Shown piece after piece: positions 1 to 14,107 of a DNA stretch of 64,000 nt. The notes under the pieces were generated by a model. It was not told where the DNA came from, ran no database searches, and worked only from the letters and a program-made list of their open reading frames with translations. Each line of letters starts with the position of its first letter. The stretch's first letter is position 1. The position numbers and the translations under genes are program-made. Origin of the DNA: Dipylidium caninum (taxonomy: Eukaryota > Platyhelminthes > Cestoda > Cyclophyllidea > Dipylidiidae); the NCBI GenBank assembly GCA_017562135.1, contig QEYB01001312.1, positions 1,240,001-1,304,000 on the forward strand, written 5' to 3'.

Positions 1-1143
1 AGACCACCTATGGATTGAGCCCCTGTAAATATGTGAAAACTGGGTATTGTTCTTTTTTGTGGAGACGTGGCAAAAACATTTTTGTTATACATTACGCGGA
101 AGCAAGGTTAGAACACGCACTTTTGTTCAATTCCTTCCAGAAATGCATTTGTTTGTCACAGGAGAGGGCGATATGGAAGCGGATTATCCTATAACACTAT
201 TCGGCATCTGGGATACCGAGAGGCGATTCACATCTCGGATTTCCTGTAAATCTTTTTTTTTCAACTTATTGACAATAGTGATTGATTGTAATGGGCGTTA
301 AGCCAGAATTATTTGGCCAAACTGACGGCAGTTAGGTACAAGTGATCATTTAGGTGGAATAGATAAATCCTGATTTTACTCGCCTTTTTGATCCCCGTGA
401 CGTTTGTAAGAAGGACGGTTATTGCACATAACTACAGCATTACAACGAATTAGGATTGTGGGAGCAGGCTTCGCTCTGAAAGCGTGGACATTTTTTTTTC
501 TACTCCTGACAAACTGCCTCGCCTGTCCCGTATTACTTTGTTAAATATGCACGCTCGTCACATGGAGTGATCCATAAAGTCGGGTCGTGTTTACACAATA
601 GCATTTCGCGGGTCATCCACAGCGTGCAGCCTTGGATACGTTTCCCCTCGTCTTGTGCACCGCGATAAAAGGCCTTTGTTTTCCTAACATTATCAGCACT
701 CTCCTGCGGAACTTGGGACATCACGGGAGGCCTGTTGGATCTTTGTAGAATTGTTGAAACCTTCAATAACGGTTTCATGGAAAGTGCTGGAGAAGTCAAC
801 ACCTTTTTCGTCGTATACTTACATGTACTCGGTCGTTTAGTCTGACCTGATTCGAACTCCACATTGACAACACGCGACTTTGGCTTCTTCTACTGCATTT
901 CCAGCTCTTTTTTCTTTCAGTGTTCAGTAGCCATACCGTTATGCTCTACCTCGTCTTCAGGTATCTTGCTCTCGAGCTGCAAGTTGGACTTATCGTCCGT
1001 CTGGAACAGCGGTCTTGTAGTAGAAGCAAGCTGTTTGTCTTTGATTACTTAACATACGTTTATTTGACATGCACTGAACCGCTGTCGTTCTCCAAATTAG
1101 TTGAATATCCTCCTGACAGTCAGCTGACGTGGTCTCTGTGGGA

Positions 1144-1161
1144 GACAGCCACGTGGCTGTC
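1144..1161. repeat. 18-bp perfect palindrome centred on an E-box
   Basis: GACAGCCACGTGGCTGTC reads the same on both strands and contains CACGTG, the core site of bHLH and bHLH-Zip factors. A related CTGACAGTCAGCTGACGTGG lies about 30 bases upstream. Confidence 0.8.
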
Positions 1162-2022
1162 AGTTTTTATAAAATGTGCTTGTCCTATTGTTCAGGTTGG
1201 TAGTTCGTAAGAGATGATTTTGACAAGCAGTCACCCCTTTGTAGCCAATGCGACCGGATCCTGCTCACCCGAGGTGGAATTTGAACTACTAAATTTGCAG
1301 TCACTTTGAAGAGAGATGAAAAATGGGCGCTGTACGGGCCAGCGCTTTCATTAAGTGTCGGTTGGGCACACCTTTTTTCGTGTTGCGGCTGTCCACTATC
1401 TCTCAGGCTTTTTACAAGAGTCAACATCGAAAACAAGACACGACCGTCTATGATGGGCGATAAGGCAAAGTATTTCGAGAATGACCTCGTTCGACCCGGC
1501 TTTACTCTCCCAGTGGGAGGCAATGTGTGCTGGACGTGGACAAGGCGGCCGTTTTGTGGCGAATCGAATGACTTCGTTAAGTCAGAGGGCGACTTGCCAA
1601 CTGAATTTCCCCGACTCCATTTAAATCGCGTATTTTCATAGTGCTTGTGGTCCAGGTTGATTTGGCCACAAGATTGGTTTGATGACCTCGACTACTGAAT
1701 CTCGACGCCCACCTCGAGCGGATTCTCTGTTAAATTTTAGTCGTTAACTCGACCCCAGGGAGAATCTTTGCCCGGGACAAAATCCTCTTTAAATTCGTCA
1801 CGATGCACGATAAGATCAATGGACATTGATATCCACACTTAAAATTAATCATTATTTGACACCTTCGGGGCGAAGCGCATCGACAAAGTATCATCGAAGC
1901 AAAGCCACTTTTATCTGAACGCTGAATCAGGCGGATCGTTGGGATGGAGAGAGGAGTCCAACAGTGGAAGGTGGAGGGGGAATTACACCTCACTCCCGCT
2001 TTCTCTTGCAGTAAATAAGGGT

Positions 2023-2052
2023 GGAAGAAGGAGAAGAAGAAGAAGAAGAAGC
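2023..2052. repeat. GAA-rich microsatellite
   Basis: About six to eight GAA units, with one interruption, run to 2052. Confidence 0.8.
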
Positions 2053-3620
2053 AGGTGAAGTCGATTGGATCATACGCGCGGTTAGAGAAAGGTTTGGCGG
2101 ATGACGGCGTGAGTGTGACGTCTTCTGGCGGCAGGAGTGCAATCACGCTTGATGTCGTTGCCTAGAGCCCTCTCGAGCGCTGCACTACATCGAAAGTCAC
2201 CAGTTGAAAGACTAATTAGAAGGCGGATGTTAGTCAGAACAGCTTTTGACAGAGGGAAGTTTGTAGCGACGAAGCCCCTGCCGTGGCCATGAAGTCGAGT
2301 TGTTCAGCAGTCGTGGCATCGGGTTTGTGAACGCACGAGGTGGCCATTCATTCAGACAGCGATGGCCACGAGGGATGAGGCCTAAGCGACCTCAAAACTC
2401 GCAGGAAACGATACGCTGGCGGGGTCGAAGACGGCAGTCGCCGCCCCACAGTGCGAGCTTTGATCGAAGAACTAATTTTTCCTTTCATGCCTGCAGTTTT
2501 TGAACTTGAGGCTTTCGAAATTGCACCCTTGTCTTCGACTTCTCCCACTTTTGGTGCATTAACCGCCGCGGACCCTCCTGTTGTGGGCCATTTTGGCTCC
2601 CGAGGCGACCGGTGGAGCCCCTACCCCCATGCACGCCCCTGCCTTCAACCCCCACGAGCGAGGAAGACGGACTTGGGGGTCGTACGTGAGGCCTGTCTCA
2701 TGGGAAATGAGGCCAACAAAGGCAGATGCGAACTTCGTAGTGCTGTGTTGGCTCGACCATGGCCAGCAGCCGCGCAACTTTCTTAACAGGCTGTTAGAGT
2801 GTGTGCATGCCAATGCCCTAATGCATTTTCGAGCTCTAGCCCAAGTCCGGTGGATTGACACAACGCCAACTGTGGAATCATCGTCGGCTGTTTACATTGT
2901 AGCGATTCGGTCGAACACCCTTAATTGCAAAAATTCCAATTGACCTCCCGGCGACAATAAACAACACATATTCGCGCTCTCGCGGTGCCTCTCCAACACC
3001 GAGGATGCATGCTGGAGTGCTGGGCTGGTCCGTGCACGTGAGTCGATGTTGGCGAAAGTCATCTCGTGAAACTTAAGCCTGCCGTAGTGCTTGCTACGCG
3101 CAGAGGCGTCAGGGCGGGTAGGCGAGTGGAGGATGAGGAGCCCGGAGCAGCACAACTCTTCACCTTTCCACCCGAGGAGGACGTTGTGGAGATTTTGAGT
3201 TAGCGTCTTGCACAGCCTTGGCGTTCCTCTCCCCACACATAGAGTCGAATAAGCGAAACGTCTGGTCCGTATTGCGTGCCTTTCCCCAACATTTGGAAAT
3301 CAGTGCATCTCAGCACTCGGTCGAAAGTGGTCTCCCCACACTGCTCAAGGCATTATTGTAGGTGCTGCTTCGCGGCAACAAGGTGAGAGTGGAAGTCCGT
3401 CCTTCGCCTGCAACCAGGCTGCCCCGCCGGCTGTGTCGCACGGCGTGTTCGCCTAGGCCTCCTCACCCTCCCCCGCAGGGGGCGAGAGAGAAGAACGGGG
3501 GCCTTGACAATTAATGTCTTGAGACTTTTGAGAAGATGGTGATTAAGATCTCTGGTGGATGTTAAGTGCATTTAAAGTGCACAGGAGACAGGCAGGGCCG
3601 CGTGTTTCTCTCTCTATCAG

Positions 3621-3636
3621 TGTGTGTGTGTGTGTG
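3621..3636. repeat. (TG)8 microsatellite
   Basis: Eight uninterrupted TG units. Confidence 0.9.
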
Positions 3637-6600
3637 CAACCTGTGTGCCACAGCAGGATTTCGCTGGATGTAAATTTAAATTTATACAATAGTAAATTAT
3701 GCCACGCCGCAGGGCAGACAAGGATTGGAGATAATTGGCTTTTTTTGTGCCGCTTTTTGTGCATTTGGTCAGACAGAAGGCGCCCGACTATGAAGGTGAA
3801 GGTGGTGAGATCGTCTCGGGGCACAACGGCGACAGTCGCATGAGCTGGTGGAGGCGCCTCCTCCCGCAAATAACCGTCTCAACTCGCGCATTGTGTGAGC
3901 ATGGAGTGAGGGGGGTCCGCTCCTTGCTCCGCTTTCTCTCCTGGCCGCCTTCAGCCGCGACTCGTTCGGTGAGAAAGCTGTTGACCCCCACCCCAGCATA
4001 GCCGTGGAGCCTCGAAGACCACGTGGATCACTGAGTCAACGCTTTCCCGTCGCCTAGTCATCTGTCTAGTCATGGCGCGGAGGCTTCGTCATCGGTTGCG
4101 CATAACCGTGGGTGAGAATGCATAAAACGCTTTTTGTCAAATCTTTTCGGGGGCTGCCGGGAAACCCTCGGCGTTTTGATTGAACGCGTCCATTTGGGCA
4201 TTCCGGCCAATCATTTCACACTCGTCGAAAACTTAAAATTGCTACAATCGGGCAAATTTGAGGGCCTCATGAAACCGATTTACGCAGCTGGCGGGGTTTC
4301 CTCCCAACTCCTCTTACTTTCATCGCTTACCGTGGATCTCTGCACACCTGCCACGAATGCCCTCACGTCGCCATTAATCAGACCATCTCGCCTAAAGACC
4401 ACAAGTTGCAGGGGGCTCCGATTCCTCCGCTATTGACCTACTGGCTGTTTCTACCTTTCAGTGGTTCACTTTGTCTGCGCCGCGGGTCGCGGAACACCGT
4501 GGCCTTCGCCGCTGCTAACAGACCAGCCGTGCGCCTCGGGCCTCGCACATTCCGCCACCGTTTGCGTGAGCTGACGCCTGCACTCGCCTTTGCATATCGT
4601 TGTGTTTTCAATGACCTCCACAGTTCTCAAGGCTCTTGGCGTTGCCAAAACGAAATTTGAGGAGTACTTGTTGAGGAAATCTGTTCTTTCCTAGTCACTG
4701 CGTTTAGGTGTTGGAATGGAGCCGCGGCAGTTTCGTCAGCAATTTTAATGATGCCCCCAACTGGAGGGGCAGTGCAAGCCACGGCTGTGCCCCCAACGTT
4801 TACCCGCAATCAAGCGATGGTTCCGATGTGATCAGCTCTAAAATAAATTAAATCAACACACTTCAATCGTCACTCTTGTGGCGCAGTTGCCAGAGCGGTG
4901 GAATCATTATCTCGCCGCCCGTCGCCGCTCCACTTTTTTTATAGTGCGCCCGATAACTGCGCTTACGAGACAGAGTATTTGCACAGTCTCCGCCATCTTG
5001 TGAAGTCCCACTGCCAGACTTGGCACTGGCAAGGGCTGGAGGCCGGGCGCGGGAGCAGGCGGCGTATCTGCCCTGCAGCTGCGGGCAACTGGACCGGGAA
5101 ACGTGCTGAAAGCTGCTTAACCACGATTGAGTTGTGAGTGACTGTGTCGTCTGAATAAGCCAACGGTGGAGCGATTTAGAGGACCCGATGCGACTCACCG
5201 AGGGCGAGAACCGGCGGAGGCGTGCCCGCCTCCACTGGAGCGGCATCCTCCTCTTCCCTCCCGCCCCGCGAGGAGGAAGGCGCGTTTGGAAGCGATTGCG
5301 TCAACTGTTGGAATGTGGAGGTGGCTTAGAGCCGACCACGTCTCATTTTTTACCTTAAAGCTACGATTTTTGAGCGTCGTCCTCGTTCTCCTGACAACAC
5401 TAAGAGAGGCTGGAGGCGCATTTGAGGCAGGCGTTTCGGAAGTCCAAGGAATGAATGCTTCCCTCCTGGTCTGTCCAAATCCCCTTCTTCAGGGTTCACT
5501 GTTAGCTCTCAAAAACAAAAGCCGGTGGGAAACGCTGGCGGGAAAGTTAATTAGCGAGAATGAAAATTAATTTATTCGGCAGGATCACGAGGTTGAAGCT
5601 GACTTGTACGGAGGGTTCCCTTGAACGCCGCCATCTTCCGCCTTTTCCTCGCGAAAAATGCTATTTGGCTGCTCTCCCCCCGGGCCGTCTTTTTGCCTGG
5701 CCGCAGTTCACGCCGATGGTCCCGAGATGTCCGAACACGTCGCCCCGTTTAATCGCCCAGTCAAAGTGAAATTGACACTTTGTCAACGTTTAAACGAGGA
5801 ACTCTGAGTAGAGTATGAGGAGGCGTTGCGTTCATTATTTCCATGGCGTATGGAGACAGAAAAAGTATTTTTAACGCCTCTTAGTACCTCCCCGGGCGAG
5901 CATACGATGTAGGGCACCAATAAAACGGCTTCTGGGCTTGTGGCGCCGTTAATGAGTCGTTCAGAGCTCTGGAGAGGAGTTGTCAGTCTGTCAAAGTCCT
6001 GTCGGAGGACAGATTGATTACACAACGCTCCGCTCCTCACGGTTGCCGCCTCGGTCAGATGGAGTGCAGCGGGTTCTGCTTGGCCTGCAGTCACAGACGG
6101 AAGATTTGATTTATGCGGGCGACGTGAGCCCCGAGGGTATAACGCATAAGTTCCAGTGGAGCGGGGTCGCCAACTCGCTCATTCCTGGCAAATGCAGTCG
6201 TCGAGACGGGAGAGACATCCTTATTCCCTCCACAACCGCGTACGACTGCCGTTGCGCAGAGACGTCCGGCGATCAACGGACACGAGGTATTAGACCGGCG
6301 ACTGTCTGACCGTGTGCGGAGATCGCATGGAATCGCAGAGAGGATTCCTAGCCAGCCGCAGATGAGTGCTTGCCGCACCTTTGCCGGAGCGTTTCAAGTC
6401 TGACGCGTGTCGAGACAGGTAGGCGCGTCGGAGGTCCCCTGTCAGCAATGTTGGCTCTTCTTGCGCCTGTTCCAGCTCACGGGCCAGGTCAGACCGCTCT
6501 GAAAGACGGCTGTGCAGGTTGCTCGGTGCTCATGCAATGGCGTGCCGGATGCGGGGCTGTGAGACAACCTCAAAATGGCCGCTTCGTCTGCAATTTGAGA

Positions 6601-9600
6601 CGGCTACCTTCATCCAACCGTACCGAATCCCTCAAGTCGGGGTTCGCGCAAATTAACGAGTCAAAGTGTTTGTGGCTCTCCAACTAGAACGGCTTTCTGG
6701 TTGAACAAATGGGATTAAACGGACCTCGGCCGCGGAAACTCGTCGCGTTCCTGGCGCAAGGCTCTGACAGGCGCAGGTTCGCTGTCTGCGCAAGGCCACC
6801 CCACCGCGGATTTCGGCAGGGGCGTTGGCACACTCATTACAGCGCAACGTTTCCACGGACCCTGGCACCCGCACCCTCCTCGGCCCTTCGCAGTCGCACG
6901 AATGCCCGACAACTTTGCATGCCCGGGTGAATCCACGTCGACGCGAAGCGCTCGTGCGCAAAACCTTGACGAGTGACGTCTGAGGCGAGGGGAGGCGAGT
7001 GTCGGGCACATTCGGAGAATGCGACGCTCTGCGCTCCACCCAGTGTTGGTCGCGTATCTGCCAACCGCTGGCTAAAGGAGGCCACGCTCCTCATCTCACT
7101 GACGGATAGCTCAGAGAACACAATTTGCCCTAATATGCTCTCTGAGCTGGGGAAAATTATAGGGCACTCGAAGAATTGCCAGTGAAGTTAGTAATTTCAT
7201 CCTCCCATGTGGCTTGTCATTTCTGTCTGCCACCTGCTCTCAGAGGAGGCCGCCTTTCACTTAGCGGAGGTGCCTGTGTGCAGGCCTCCCCTCTGACCCC
7301 TTTTACCTGCCAGAGGAGCGGCAATTTTAGAAGCCGCGTCCCTCCACAGAAAACGGCTAATTCGCAGCGGAGCGGAAGTAAATTCATGCCCGTATTCCAC
7401 TGTCTTTTTCGGGTGTTCAGCCCTCTTTGGGGGGTTCTTCTGCCTCGGGGAACGCATGGCGGGCGTGTGGAAGGGCGAGAGGCGTCAGAAGGGAGAGCTG
7501 ACGAGCTCCTGCAGCGCGGATGCACCGCGCGGTGGTGGTAGGTGGCAGAGAAGCTGGTGGGCAGGGGCGACGTGATTAAGCCAGCAGCTGAAAGGCCAGC
7601 GGAAATGACGTTTGTCTGGACTTGTGTACAAAATTTTTGAAATCGGAATTATCAGGGTGACGGGCAAATTCCATTCCTTTGCCCACTCATTACGGGAATT
7701 CCAGGGACTAACGCGATGGGTTATTCATTCTCCCATCTTACGGAATGCGAATCACGGATTGGGCAGTTAATTATAAATCAGGTCGTTCAACTCCCAGTCG
7801 GGGGAGAAGGACCCATAGCAGCCGAAGTCGCTTCGGCGACTGCGCTGAACGGCGGGTGGACCCCTTTTTGAGCTAAAGCGTGACCGTCAGCCAGTGAACG
7901 AACTTTATTTTCAACCGGCTTTTTCGCGCCAGCAAGCGGGCCGTGTCTCGCCACAAGGTGTGGCATCAAACGGTCGGCCAGAAGTGCGGCCTCCTCTCGC
8001 CCGTTTCACACTTCGGCCGGCCTTCGCGTTAATGAATGAGGCTGGCCGCGACTGTGGCGCCGACGGGAGAGTCGGAGTCGCGGGACCGAGCAGTGGCGAC
8101 GAAGGCTCCGCCTCCTTCGGCGCATATCGAGGCAGTGACATGTTGGGAAACGATATCTTCGCCGTTCTGTTTCTCACCAAATAAATGCGTTTTTGTCATG
8201 ATGTCGACTCCCAGGAAAGGGGGCTGAAGTGGAGGAAGAAAGTCCTCTCACCGCTGGGCTTCTTTCTCCCCCCCGCAGAAGCTGGGCTGAATTTGCTCAA
8301 ACGAGAGTTCTGCGCCACTGACTTGTCAGTACGGAATCTCTCATGTTTTCATACCATCCTTAGGAAGAGTCTAAAACAAGTTTGGTGTGAGAACATTCTC
8401 CTTCAACGACCTGCCAACGGCATTTTTATTTCATATAATTCCCTTTTTGGCTTATAACACTCGTTTTTCCCCAGCCAATCAGCGACACCAAACCCGCCGA
8501 CCGGAGGGATGAAAAGCGGACGAGGCGCACTTAGGAGTTTAAGAGGCGGTGGCGATCAAAAGACGGCAGCTTTGACGGACGGATAGTTCCTGTGACACCC
8601 TGTTTACATTTTTCACCTTGTTAAGCTTTCTTGATTAAAATGCTCGAATTTTTGGACCACGTTTCCACATTACCTTCTTCCGGGCGTCCGACTGCGCGCT
8701 CATACGCTTCTCAGAGTATCAAATCTGCACATCATTTGCCGGGGATTTGCCTCCGCGCGTGCTGGACAAGCCGGCGAATCGGCCGGTCCAGCCAACTGAG
8801 GAGGACATCAAGCACACGAATAACCACTTCTGCAACAGACGTGGGCAACAGATCTCCCGCCAACAGGCCACCCAGTCCGCAGCGCGTGACACATCGCGCC
8901 GAAAAAGCTCACGTCCCGACGATTTCCACCTGCAACCCAAGTCTTCCGCCCGCCGTGTGGGCACAAATCCTCAGTGCGGAATATCAGAGAACCCATCATC
9001 ATCTTCTTCTTCCTTTCTCATCTCTTGAGGTTCCGTGTCTGCGAAAAGGAGGTATTCTGGACAGAGTAGTTTTGATCCACGAATATATTTGTTGCCATCA
9101 GACGGCTGCCTGAAACGAAGTCACCAAGTGCTCTTGTCTCAGGAAGTCGAGTAGTTCAAAGAGTTACGCCTTTTGCCTGCGGAACGGTGTTATCGGGCGA
9201 GCTGTCCACCAGCCACCCCCCCATCCTCCGCCGCTTCAAAGGGGACGTCGTGCTGAGGCGGGGAGAAGGCAGCGACGCCTCTCTTCTGCCACTTGGCCAC
9301 GGGCTGAGGTAATCCCTCGCAGGGCGTGACGCAACATGGCGCACAGCAGCCGCCTGACATTCCTCCGCCCCTCGAAATGCCATTGAAAATGAAGTCCGCG
9401 AAAAGGCGCGATTCGAATGCCCGAGAGTGGAAATTTCCCTCCGACCCGGTGAGTCAGACGTGTGTGCGTGGGGAACCACCGTCGCCACTTGCAATGTGTC
9501 ACCGACCAACTGACTTTGGCAGCGCGGCAGGAAGCGGCCATCCCCGCCCCCACTCCCAGGGGGCTGGTGTGGACGCTTCCCAACCGCGGTGGCCACGCTC

Positions 9601-10149
9601 GCCTCGCGGATCCGTTCACTTCGCGCCGCGTCCTCATGGTGGCGAGAAAAGGAAAAGGCGCGCCCCTCGTTCGCCTGTCGGTCGGTTTGGACTGACAGGG
9701 GGAAGGAAAAAAGGGAAGGAGGGCAAAACAGGCAGGACCTGCCCCCTCCGTCTTCTGCGACCTCGCCCCGGCCGCAGTTGCATTTGATCACAACACCTTT
9801 TGCGGAATTGTGCATAACAAAGAAGAAATCACCTTGGAAACGAGAATCACTTCAGTTTCGGCAGTCACTTGCCTCACAGCCCGGTTTTCGAGTTTTACCA
9901 GTTTCCAGCACAACGCGCTGCGAACGGCGCAAAATATGTCAGCCCATCGCCCTGAGTGGTGTGGTGTTGGGGCAAAACGAAAAGAGGTCACGAGCAAGTC
10001 CGACTCGTATTTCCTCATCCGCGGCCGGGACACCGCACGTGCAGGGCATTGCGGGCCACCTTCTTCGAGTCAAACCGAGAGGTTGCCTTGGGCGTTGGCA
10101 GTCGCGATGCGATGCGATGATGACGATTTGGGCCGGAGCTCGTCTTCTT

Positions 10150-10173
10150 CTCCACTAATTGCCATTAGTGGAG
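10150..10173. repeat. Perfect 10-bp inverted repeat with TAAT/ATTA half-sites
   Basis: CTCCACTAAT and ATTAGTGGAG are separated by TGCC. Pairing extends one more base on each side. Each arm carries a TAAT/ATTA core typical of homeodomain binding sites, so it could be a dimer site. That is inference. Confidence 0.8.
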
Positions 10174-10271
10174 AGGGGAGATTCGCATCTTGCCCACCTC
10201 GCCGCAGCGCAGGCCTGAGAGGTCCTCTGCGTCCGGGGCGAGTCGTCATCGTCGCCATCGGGACTGCTCGC

Positions 10272-10297
10272 ATGCGGATGCGGATGCGGATGCGGAT
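10272..10297. repeat. (ATGCGG)4 hexanucleotide repeat
   Basis: Four perfect ATGCGG copies plus a partial one. They can be read as a Met/Arg or Asp/Ala repeat but no gene supports that. Confidence 0.9.
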
Positions 10298-13200
10298 GTG
10301 GGGAGGGGAGGGCACAGGCGAGCGCCTCTGTTCCCGTTTGCTGTAATGCACCCCACCGTTGTAGACGAGTAAATGATAAAGGAAATGTTAAAATTCCCGG
10401 GCCAAAGGTGGTCACGTTCAAAGGACATTTTGCCTAAAATCCACAGGGAGGAATATTTGGATGGAGTCCAAATGACTGCCTCTTGCGTCCCCTTATATCA
10501 AGGAAGCTGGTGCTGTGTGGACGCTCGACTAAATGCGAAAGCGGCTTTAAAAATTATTGCCATTTATCATCACTACCTCGTCATAAACAGCCCTGCCAAC
10601 AACTTGCGACATCAAATCCATCACAAGGAGGAAGGAAGTGATGGGCATGAGGGAACGCGCAAAGTCACGTCACACCAAGAATACACACCCGCACACACCT
10701 CCCGGTGATATGGCCGAATTTGTGGCACATTTCTCGGGAACGAGCACATTGCCGCGCTCGGGATGCAGCTTCGACTGCTATTCCTGGAGGAGGGCTCTGC
10801 TATTCGGCGGAGGGAGTGCTGGCCCCGGCAGCACCGCTGAATTGTCGTGCGTGGGTGAGGCGAACGCGGACATGCGCGCGCGATAACTCCTGATGCCCGG
10901 GCCAGCGCCCGTACACGCCCGTACCCACGTAATTGCAGGCGCGTTTTTCCTGACTCAGCAATAAAATGGACAGGGCAAACGCCCCCAACCATCGGAGGGC
11001 AGTTTTTTGGCCTGTCGCCCGTTCGACAATCTCCGGTCTCGTTTCGAGGAGGATGTTTCAATTGGTTGGAGGAGGGTCTCCTAACCCTAAGCACCGGAAG
11101 ATTTAATACCATGGCTTCGGCCCTGGCGCGGATTCGATTTACCAACTTCAAATTAGACCAACTCGATGGGCTGAAAGCTCCGGCTCCAGTTTCAAACATA
11201 CGCAACTTTCCAGGCTTTAGGGTGGATCCAACTCACATCAGAATGTGTCAGCGGCCCCAATAAACTGCCTCTGATGCTAATTGTTCCTTCATTTTTTGGG
11301 GGGCAGCACGTGGCCTAGTCGAATAACTGACCGGGATGAGGGCCGCGGTGGGGGCAGGAGGCGTCAGACCTGGCGCGGAAATGTTTGACTCCCCCAAGAA
11401 ATTGAGATTTCTAAAAGCATCAGAGGAGAAACAAAAAGAGTCATTTCCCAGTCTCCTTTATCAATGGCCTAAGTATTTCTCTCATGATGTCAAGGGAAAT
11501 CGGCTGAGAAGGTTGGTGCGCCGCGGCCCAAGACGGCTCTGAGGGGAACACGAGTGCGGTGAGGAAGCAGCGCCGGCTGAGGCGAGGCAGCGCGCAACTC
11601 CCCACTTCCCCAGCGTCCCCGGAGTGGGCGAAAGAGGCCTGGTCTGTGCACTCGCTTGAAGAGGAGGCCAAAATGGTTCTTCCTCGAAATGAACGAGGGC
11701 GATGCCCGACCAGCCGGAGGCACAGTTTCATGTCGCATCACGTGGATTCTTCGAAAATCAACGTTTTGATGCTTGTCTTTCGACACATGAGAATCGAATC
11801 AGTTTGTAAGAAAATGCCCTAATGAACTACTGCCTCTGCTTCCTTGGGCAACGCAATCGTGGACTGCAGGCGCGGTACTGGAAGGACGGAGGAAAGGCGT
11901 GTCAGAGTGCAACAGGTTTACAAAACAGACTCGTGGCTTTTGCTTCGACCAGGCAACTTGACCGTCCCCCGGATGGCCTTTCTATGGAGGGGCAGGCGAA
12001 AAGGCCAAGCCTTGGAGGCGACGAGGCATCGCTAGGAGGACGACTGCTCGAAAGCCATCCACAAAGGGGAAGGAGTGGGAAGCGTGAGAGGCGCGACTTG
12101 AGTGCCTCAAAAGTGAGGTTAGTGGGAGAAAAGACCTCCTCGATGGCAGAGGATGAGGAGTGGATGCACGGACACACGCGATGATGGCAGAAGAGCGATT
12201 GAAAGGAAGGAGACGGGCCCCGACGCCCTAAACAGGGTATCGTGAGGCGTCTCCTGAACACCACACTCGCGTTGTTGTAGCAGTTAGCATAGCTGAGAAA
12301 ATCCGTCCATGTGACCGCTTATTCCCGCACTGTCGGGGGACGAAAACTCCTGGTGGCATTTTCGGCAGCCTCTTTATAGGATCTTGCCGACCGCCGCCAC
12401 GTTCATAGCATGTGCGCCCAAATCTGAAAACAAAATGGCAGACTGGTGTGGGAAAACAATGCGGTCAATCCCACAGCCCTGCGATTCGGGGTCCTCGCCA
12501 CCGGACTATGTCCGTGCCTCCCCGTCTCTGCTTCCTCGGCCGAGGAAGTTGCACAGAAACAAGCTGAACAGCAGCGGAGGCGCTCCGAAAGGAAGCGAGT
12601 TGAGATAGGCGAAGGAGGTAGAGGGATGCCGGTGCCGTTTTATGCTTTGAGCAGTAAGGAATAGCGCGAACGGGTGTTAATAAGGACAACAGACCGGATG
12701 GGAACCAAGGACCCAAGCCGTACTCTTCGGGGCTGGGCAACTTGCGAACAAACCGCCGTGACTGGTTGGAGGAGCGCTGAACCCGAAGTACGCGTCGCAC
12801 GGCGGAATGAAGAGCCGTGGTAGGCGGACGCAGGCTGGGACCCACGCGTCCCCGACGAAGGAGGGCTGGTGAAAGCGGAGCGCGCGCTGCTTGCCAGCCC
12901 CCACTCGACGCACCGCGGCTCGCCGGCGATGAGTGGGTCGGCTGGCATTTATGGGGCCTGAAGCGGCCCCCCCCGTCCCGGTCCCAGTCATGGCAACACT
13001 TCACAGTGTTTACGGGTGGTGAGTCAAGTCAAAAGTACAGAGCACCATCGGATGGGACACTCACTTGTGCTATAAGATGCGCAGATAAATGGCAATCTGC
13101 CCCATGCCATCCAAACTCCGCCTAACAGTTATAGTGGTTCAAAGACGAGCCGAATGGGGGATAAGAGTGCAGGTGAAACTAAATTTTGTTTTATTTCTAC

Positions 13201-14089
13201 CATTTTCTCAGCGCTTACTCAGCAGGCACGCAAATAAACGGCGTTACTCACCGCCGCACCGCCCCACCGACCCGGATGGACCCCGGCCAAAGCACGCCCG
13301 GCCGAGACGCTGTGGGGCTGTGATCCCCGCATGCGGAATGCGTGGTCAGAACCGGCGTTGTTAAAATGGACTCAGGTTTTGGACGCCGGCGGCGGGAGAT
13401 GCAATCCATCACGAGGCCGCTGACTCGTCCCGTCCCCTCGGCGGACGCGTTGGGCCCCACACAGCCGACAGAGGGCTCCTCCTTCCCCCACAGCCAAGCG
13501 GCATGACTACGCGGGTGTTGAAGTGCTAATGGCCGAAATTAGGCGGGAGGAGCGAAAGGTTTCGGTTAATGAGCTACCGAGAGCGACTGGCTGGCGGCAT
13601 CTCTCGGCTCTCAAAGAGGAAAATAACTGCCAGTAGGAAGGGAATTACGCCGCCATGGCACGATAACTGCAGTCCAACTTTTACCAGATATGCAAAAATT
13701 GTTACAGAGGGGAGAGCAAAGGCAACTGGAGCGTTACGAGCTGTGCCTCCTCCGCAGACATCGTCATTTTCCCGCCCGCAGATGAAAGCGCCCCGAATCC
13801 TCACCACCGCGCCAAAGTCCGGCGGCAGGTCGGGCCCACGGAGGCCGTTTGCACCGATGTCGCGCACTTTAGCCCCTCCCCGCCGCCATGGCGTTATTTT
13901 GCTCGAGGCAATGGGTGAGGGCGACACAGCAGCGCTTGTTCCGTGTGGGCGTCCACTCGCCCTGTCGCTTCGCTAGCGCGGTTAATAAACCCTCGTTTTG
14001 ACTGTTCAGCCCGCAGACCGTGAGTTGATAAATCGGCTTCTTGCAACCCTCCGTTTAAAACGACTTCTGAATACCGCATGGTGCAGGAG

Positions 14090-14107
14090 GGCGGGGCGGG
14101 GCGGGGC
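14090..14107. repeat. GGCGG/GGGGC tandem (GC-box-like)
   Basis: Three to four overlapping GGGGCGGGG units, which resemble Sp1/KLF binding boxes and can also form G-quadruplex DNA. Confidence 0.75.

Noticed and set aside
4134..4436. 100-codon plus-strand frame starting at TTG
   Set aside because: It has no motif, no splice context and no ATG start.
4879..4910. tRNA A-box-like GTGGCGCAGTTGCC
   Set aside because: There is no B-box (GGTTCGANTCC) at the right distance and no cloverleaf pairing.
9156..9815. 219-codon minus-strand open frame
   Set aside because: It is overlapped by frames of 133-189 codons on both strands, has a biased R/P/S/G composition set by local GC content, and contains no domain motif.
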